This document shows, one piece after another, positions 32,339-34,106 of a DNA stretch of 34,106 nucleotides (the first letter of the stretch is position 1; every line of letters begins with the position of its first letter). A program made the translations under genes and the position numbers. Below the pieces are notes generated by a model that saw only the letters and a list, made by a program, of their open reading frames with translations, was not told where the DNA came from and ran no database searches. The DNA comes from an uncultured Methanobrevibacter sp. (lineage in GTDB: Archaea; Methanobacteriota; Methanobacteria; Methanobacteriales; Methanobacteriaceae), in contig ONIK01000008.1 of assembly GCA_900317865.1 (NCBI GenBank), positions 1-34,106 of the forward strand, read 5' to 3'.

Positions 32339-33745
32339 GTATTCCTGGCCGTTGACAAAGAGTTTATGGCCGTTTAAATCAATTTTTCCGGAGTTGGAAA
32401 GTGAAGTTACATTACTGTCTCCGTTTAAGGTCCATGTGGAACCGCTTTCAACTACAACGCCGGTTGTTCCGGTTGAGTTGATTGCCCCTTCAAATTTACT
32501 GTTTTTCAAAGTAATGTTGAGGGAACTTATTGCATCAACAAGTATGTTTCCTTTCATTTCCTGATTTGTACATGTGAGATTTGCATCTCCTCCATTGGAG
32601 CCTGTATTTCCCCACTGGTTCTGTCCTGAAATCTTAAAGAGAACTCCGCTTCCAAAGTCCAATGTGGATGATTCCAAGAATATGTTTGCTTTAGTATTGG
32701 TTATATAAAACATAGGGATCTCTGAATAATACTTGGATGATGAATCAACGCTTAGTTTGGAGTTTTTGGAGATGAAAGTTGATGTTCCCACATCAGCATC
32801 TCCGCTCATGCTTTGGTAGATGAACACTCCAGCCAAATCAACATATTTGTCACCATCTTTACGGTTACCTTCACCAAAACCAGTCAATTGTGAATTTTCA
32901 AGAGTTATTGAGTTTTTACCTTCAATACATGCAATCTGGGACACATAAGCGGTACCCTGTGTGTTTTTAACAGTTATGTTTCCTGTTGAATAAATCAAAG
33001 GTGAACCTCTTCCGGATGCATTGTTGACTCCAGTGTTTAAAACGGAATTGATTACAGTTACATTTCCTTCACCGCGGTCTGTTGCAAGAGCAGCACAACT
33101 GTTTCCGTCAGTATTGATTACAACATTTTCTGCATTGATAATACCGCCAAAGGTAGAGTCAAGTCCACGGGATTTGTCCTGGTGGGTTGTTATCTTAACA
33201 TTTTTGATATTGGCAGTTGTATCATTGTTTGACTGGTCAGTCTTTTTGAGTTCTTCAGGTGGTTTTTCAGGTGGGCTTCCACCATTTCCCTCTGGTGAAT
33301 TTCCTCCAGGAGCAGCCTGTCCGTTATCGGTATTGGTTACAAAAATTCCATTTGATCCTTTTGCATTGGTTTCAATTTCACAGTCTTCAATAGTTAACTT
33401 GCTTGCATCCTTAACAAGGACAGCTGAGTTAACACCATAAAAATCAGCATCATCACCGGAGGTTGCAGTATTTCCAGTCTTGTTAATGAATGATTTTGTC
33501 AGTTTCAGTATGCTTGTCTTATTTACCAGAACAGCATTTTCGTCACTTGCAGTAGAACTGAATATTCCACTATTTTCGTCTTTTGTCTCTCCATTCAGTT
33601 TCAATGTTCCTTTTTCAGTCAAGGCGCTTGCATCAATAATCTTTAAATCGCCTTTGGGTGCATGATTATTAGTAAATGCAGAAAAGCCTATTGTTGCTAT
33701 TATGACAATAGCCAGTATTATTCCAATAATGTACATTTTTTTCAT
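32330..33745 (-). CDS. Secreted beta-helix protein, carbohydrate-binding-like family
   Basis: The 471-residue product has an N-terminal hydrophobic segment (residues about 4-23) that is an anchor or signal peptide. The rest is a long beta-helix of the kind often annotated as carbohydrate-binding domain-containing. Its typical phrases are SGIFSSTASDENAVLVNKTS, NGIFVTNT, SRGLDSTFGGIINAENVVI and ATDRGEGNVTV, then SPLIYSTGNITV and QWGNTGSNGGDANLTCTNQ. A Gly/Pro-rich loop (residues about 143-170) interrupts the helix. Close relatives are common in gut Firmicutes, so gene exchange with bacteria is possible. ATG 33745 has no ribosome binding site; a TATA-like TTAATAAATATT about 25-33 bp upstream fits a leaderless message. 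Confidence 0.8.
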   Translation of the reverse strand: MKKMYIIGIILAIVIIATIGFSAFTNNHAPKGDLKIIDASALTEKGTLKLNGETKDENSGIFSSTASDENAVLVNKTSILKLTKSFINKTGNTATSGDDADFYGVNSAVLVKDASKLTIEDCEIETNAKGSNGIFVTNTDNGQAAPGGNSPEGNGGSPPEKPPEELKKTDQSNNDTTANIKNVKITTHQDKSRGLDSTFGGIINAENVVINTDGNSCAALATDRGEGNVTVINSVLNTGVNNASGRGSPLIYSTGNITVKNTQGTAYVSQIACIEGKNSITLENSQLTGFGEGNRKDGDKYVDLAGVFIYQSMSGDADVGTSTFISKNSKLSVDSSSKYYSEIPMFYITNTKANIFLESSTLDFGSGVLFKISGQNQWGNTGSNGGDANLTCTNQEMKGNILVDAISSLNITLKNSKFEGAINSTGTTGVVVESGSTWTLNGDSNVTSLSNSGKIDLNGHKLFVNGQEYKG

Positions 33746-33817
33746 GATGGAATATATGTTGTTGAATATTTATTAATATTTTTATAAATACAATGCTCTT
33801 CTTATCCCCAACTTAAA

Positions 33818-34052
33818 ATCTATGGGATATCGTGACGGATCTAAATTTTACTGCTAAATTTTTAGACGGACAGGGAATCTCTTATTCTAATCCGGGTAGT
33901 AACTTTTAATTATTTATGTGTTTTTCTAGGGTAGAACAACAGACTGTAATGGTGAAGCTAAGTTAAATGTTAACATATAATTGGGACAATACATTATCAT
34001 ATCATTGTATAATGGGTGTGGTGTTTCAAAGAAAATAAGAATGAGAAATTAA
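33818..34052 (+). pseudogene. Decayed C-terminal Ig repeat of an adhesin gene
   Basis: The translation starts KSMGYRDGSKF, shifts frame at a T run near 33848 to read TAKFLDGQGI, hits a TAA, and later reads TDCNGEAKLNVNI, a TAA, then LGQYIIISLYNGCGVSKKIR in another frame. This matches the last repeat of the adhesin at 1-3117 (KYRDGSTFNATVLDGQG, then NDGIAKLNINL and GNYIITSSYNG). Two frameshifts or more and internal stops make it non-coding. No beta-helix part remains upstream. A terminator still follows. Confidence 0.75.
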
Positions 34053-34059
34053 AATTTTA

Positions 34060-34106
34060 GAAAAAGAAAGGATTTTCCTTTTCTTTTTCATATTTATTTT
34101 TTTTAA
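34060..34106 (+). terminator. Terminator left over downstream of the decayed adhesin
   Basis: GAAAAAGAAAGGA (34060-34072) pairs with TCCTTTTCTTTTTC (34076-34089) with one unpaired base. A T run reaches the end of the window. Confidence 0.65.

Noticed and set aside
33021..33440. 139-codon plus-strand frame opposite the beta-helix gene
   Set aside because: It is a shadow of a low-complexity gene, has no promoter or ribosome binding site and no recognisable domain.

Overview
The window looks like a chromosomal segment of a gut or rumen methanogen of the order Methanobacteriales, most likely Methanobrevibacter. The DNA is very AT-rich. It carries archaeal information genes (ribosomal protein S8e, SRP19, archaeal PheRS alpha, RecJ-like DHH nuclease). 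It also carries the small half of the split family-B DNA polymerase (PolB2) known from Methanobacteriales, the hydrogenase maturation gene hypE, and large adhesin-like beta-helix/Ig-repeat surface proteins. Promoters are archaeal TATA type, ribosome binding sites resemble GGTGA, and several genes look leaderless. The genus is inferred from gene content, not from a marker tree.

Layout. 1-3117: the 3' part of a giant adhesin. 3188-7205: a TetR regulator with a palindromic operator over its own start, a GNAT acetyltransferase whose 5' end is disturbed by a 5-bp duplication, a cysteine-rich flavoprotein, a MntP-type manganese exporter, and a MATE exporter on the other strand. 7364-11074: the pheS-xth-HAD operon converging on polB2. 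11364-13461: a membrane-anchored Ig-domain protein and three small acidic proteins, one with a zinc ribbon. 13463-14032: rps8e with a structured leader. 14046-20605: an accessory stretch with a Cys-ladder adhesin, adhesin and transposase remnants, an acyltransferase facing an esterase, and a membrane SpoIIE/PP2C phosphatase. 20655-22740: hypE-RDD-unknown operon. 22742-24036: a Cas4-like Fe-S nuclease behind a protein with ten consecutive GX3 repeats. 24107-26182: a DEAD-box helicase converging on an HTH regulator. 26233-31149: the minus-strand run hemD-GT2-glf-srp19-recJ. 31281-32265: a flavodoxin and an Fe-S-type flavoprotein. 32330-34106: a secreted beta-helix protein and a decayed adhesin tail.

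Themes. Cell-surface biology dominates the accessory DNA: adhesins, an O-acyltransferase, glf and a glycosyltransferase. Adhesin debris (33818-34052 and 15874-15960) and a transposase 3' end (20430-20605) show recombination and decay. Genes are packed tightly: four convergent pairs have stop codons abutting or 1 nt apart, and four transcription units end in a hairpin that contains or abuts the stop codon and is followed by a T-tract. The most testable new ideas are the Fe-S nuclease/deca-GX3 operon, the rps8e leader, the TetR operator, and the tandem hairpins ahead of the phosphatase gene. No tRNA, rRNA or CRISPR array was seen.
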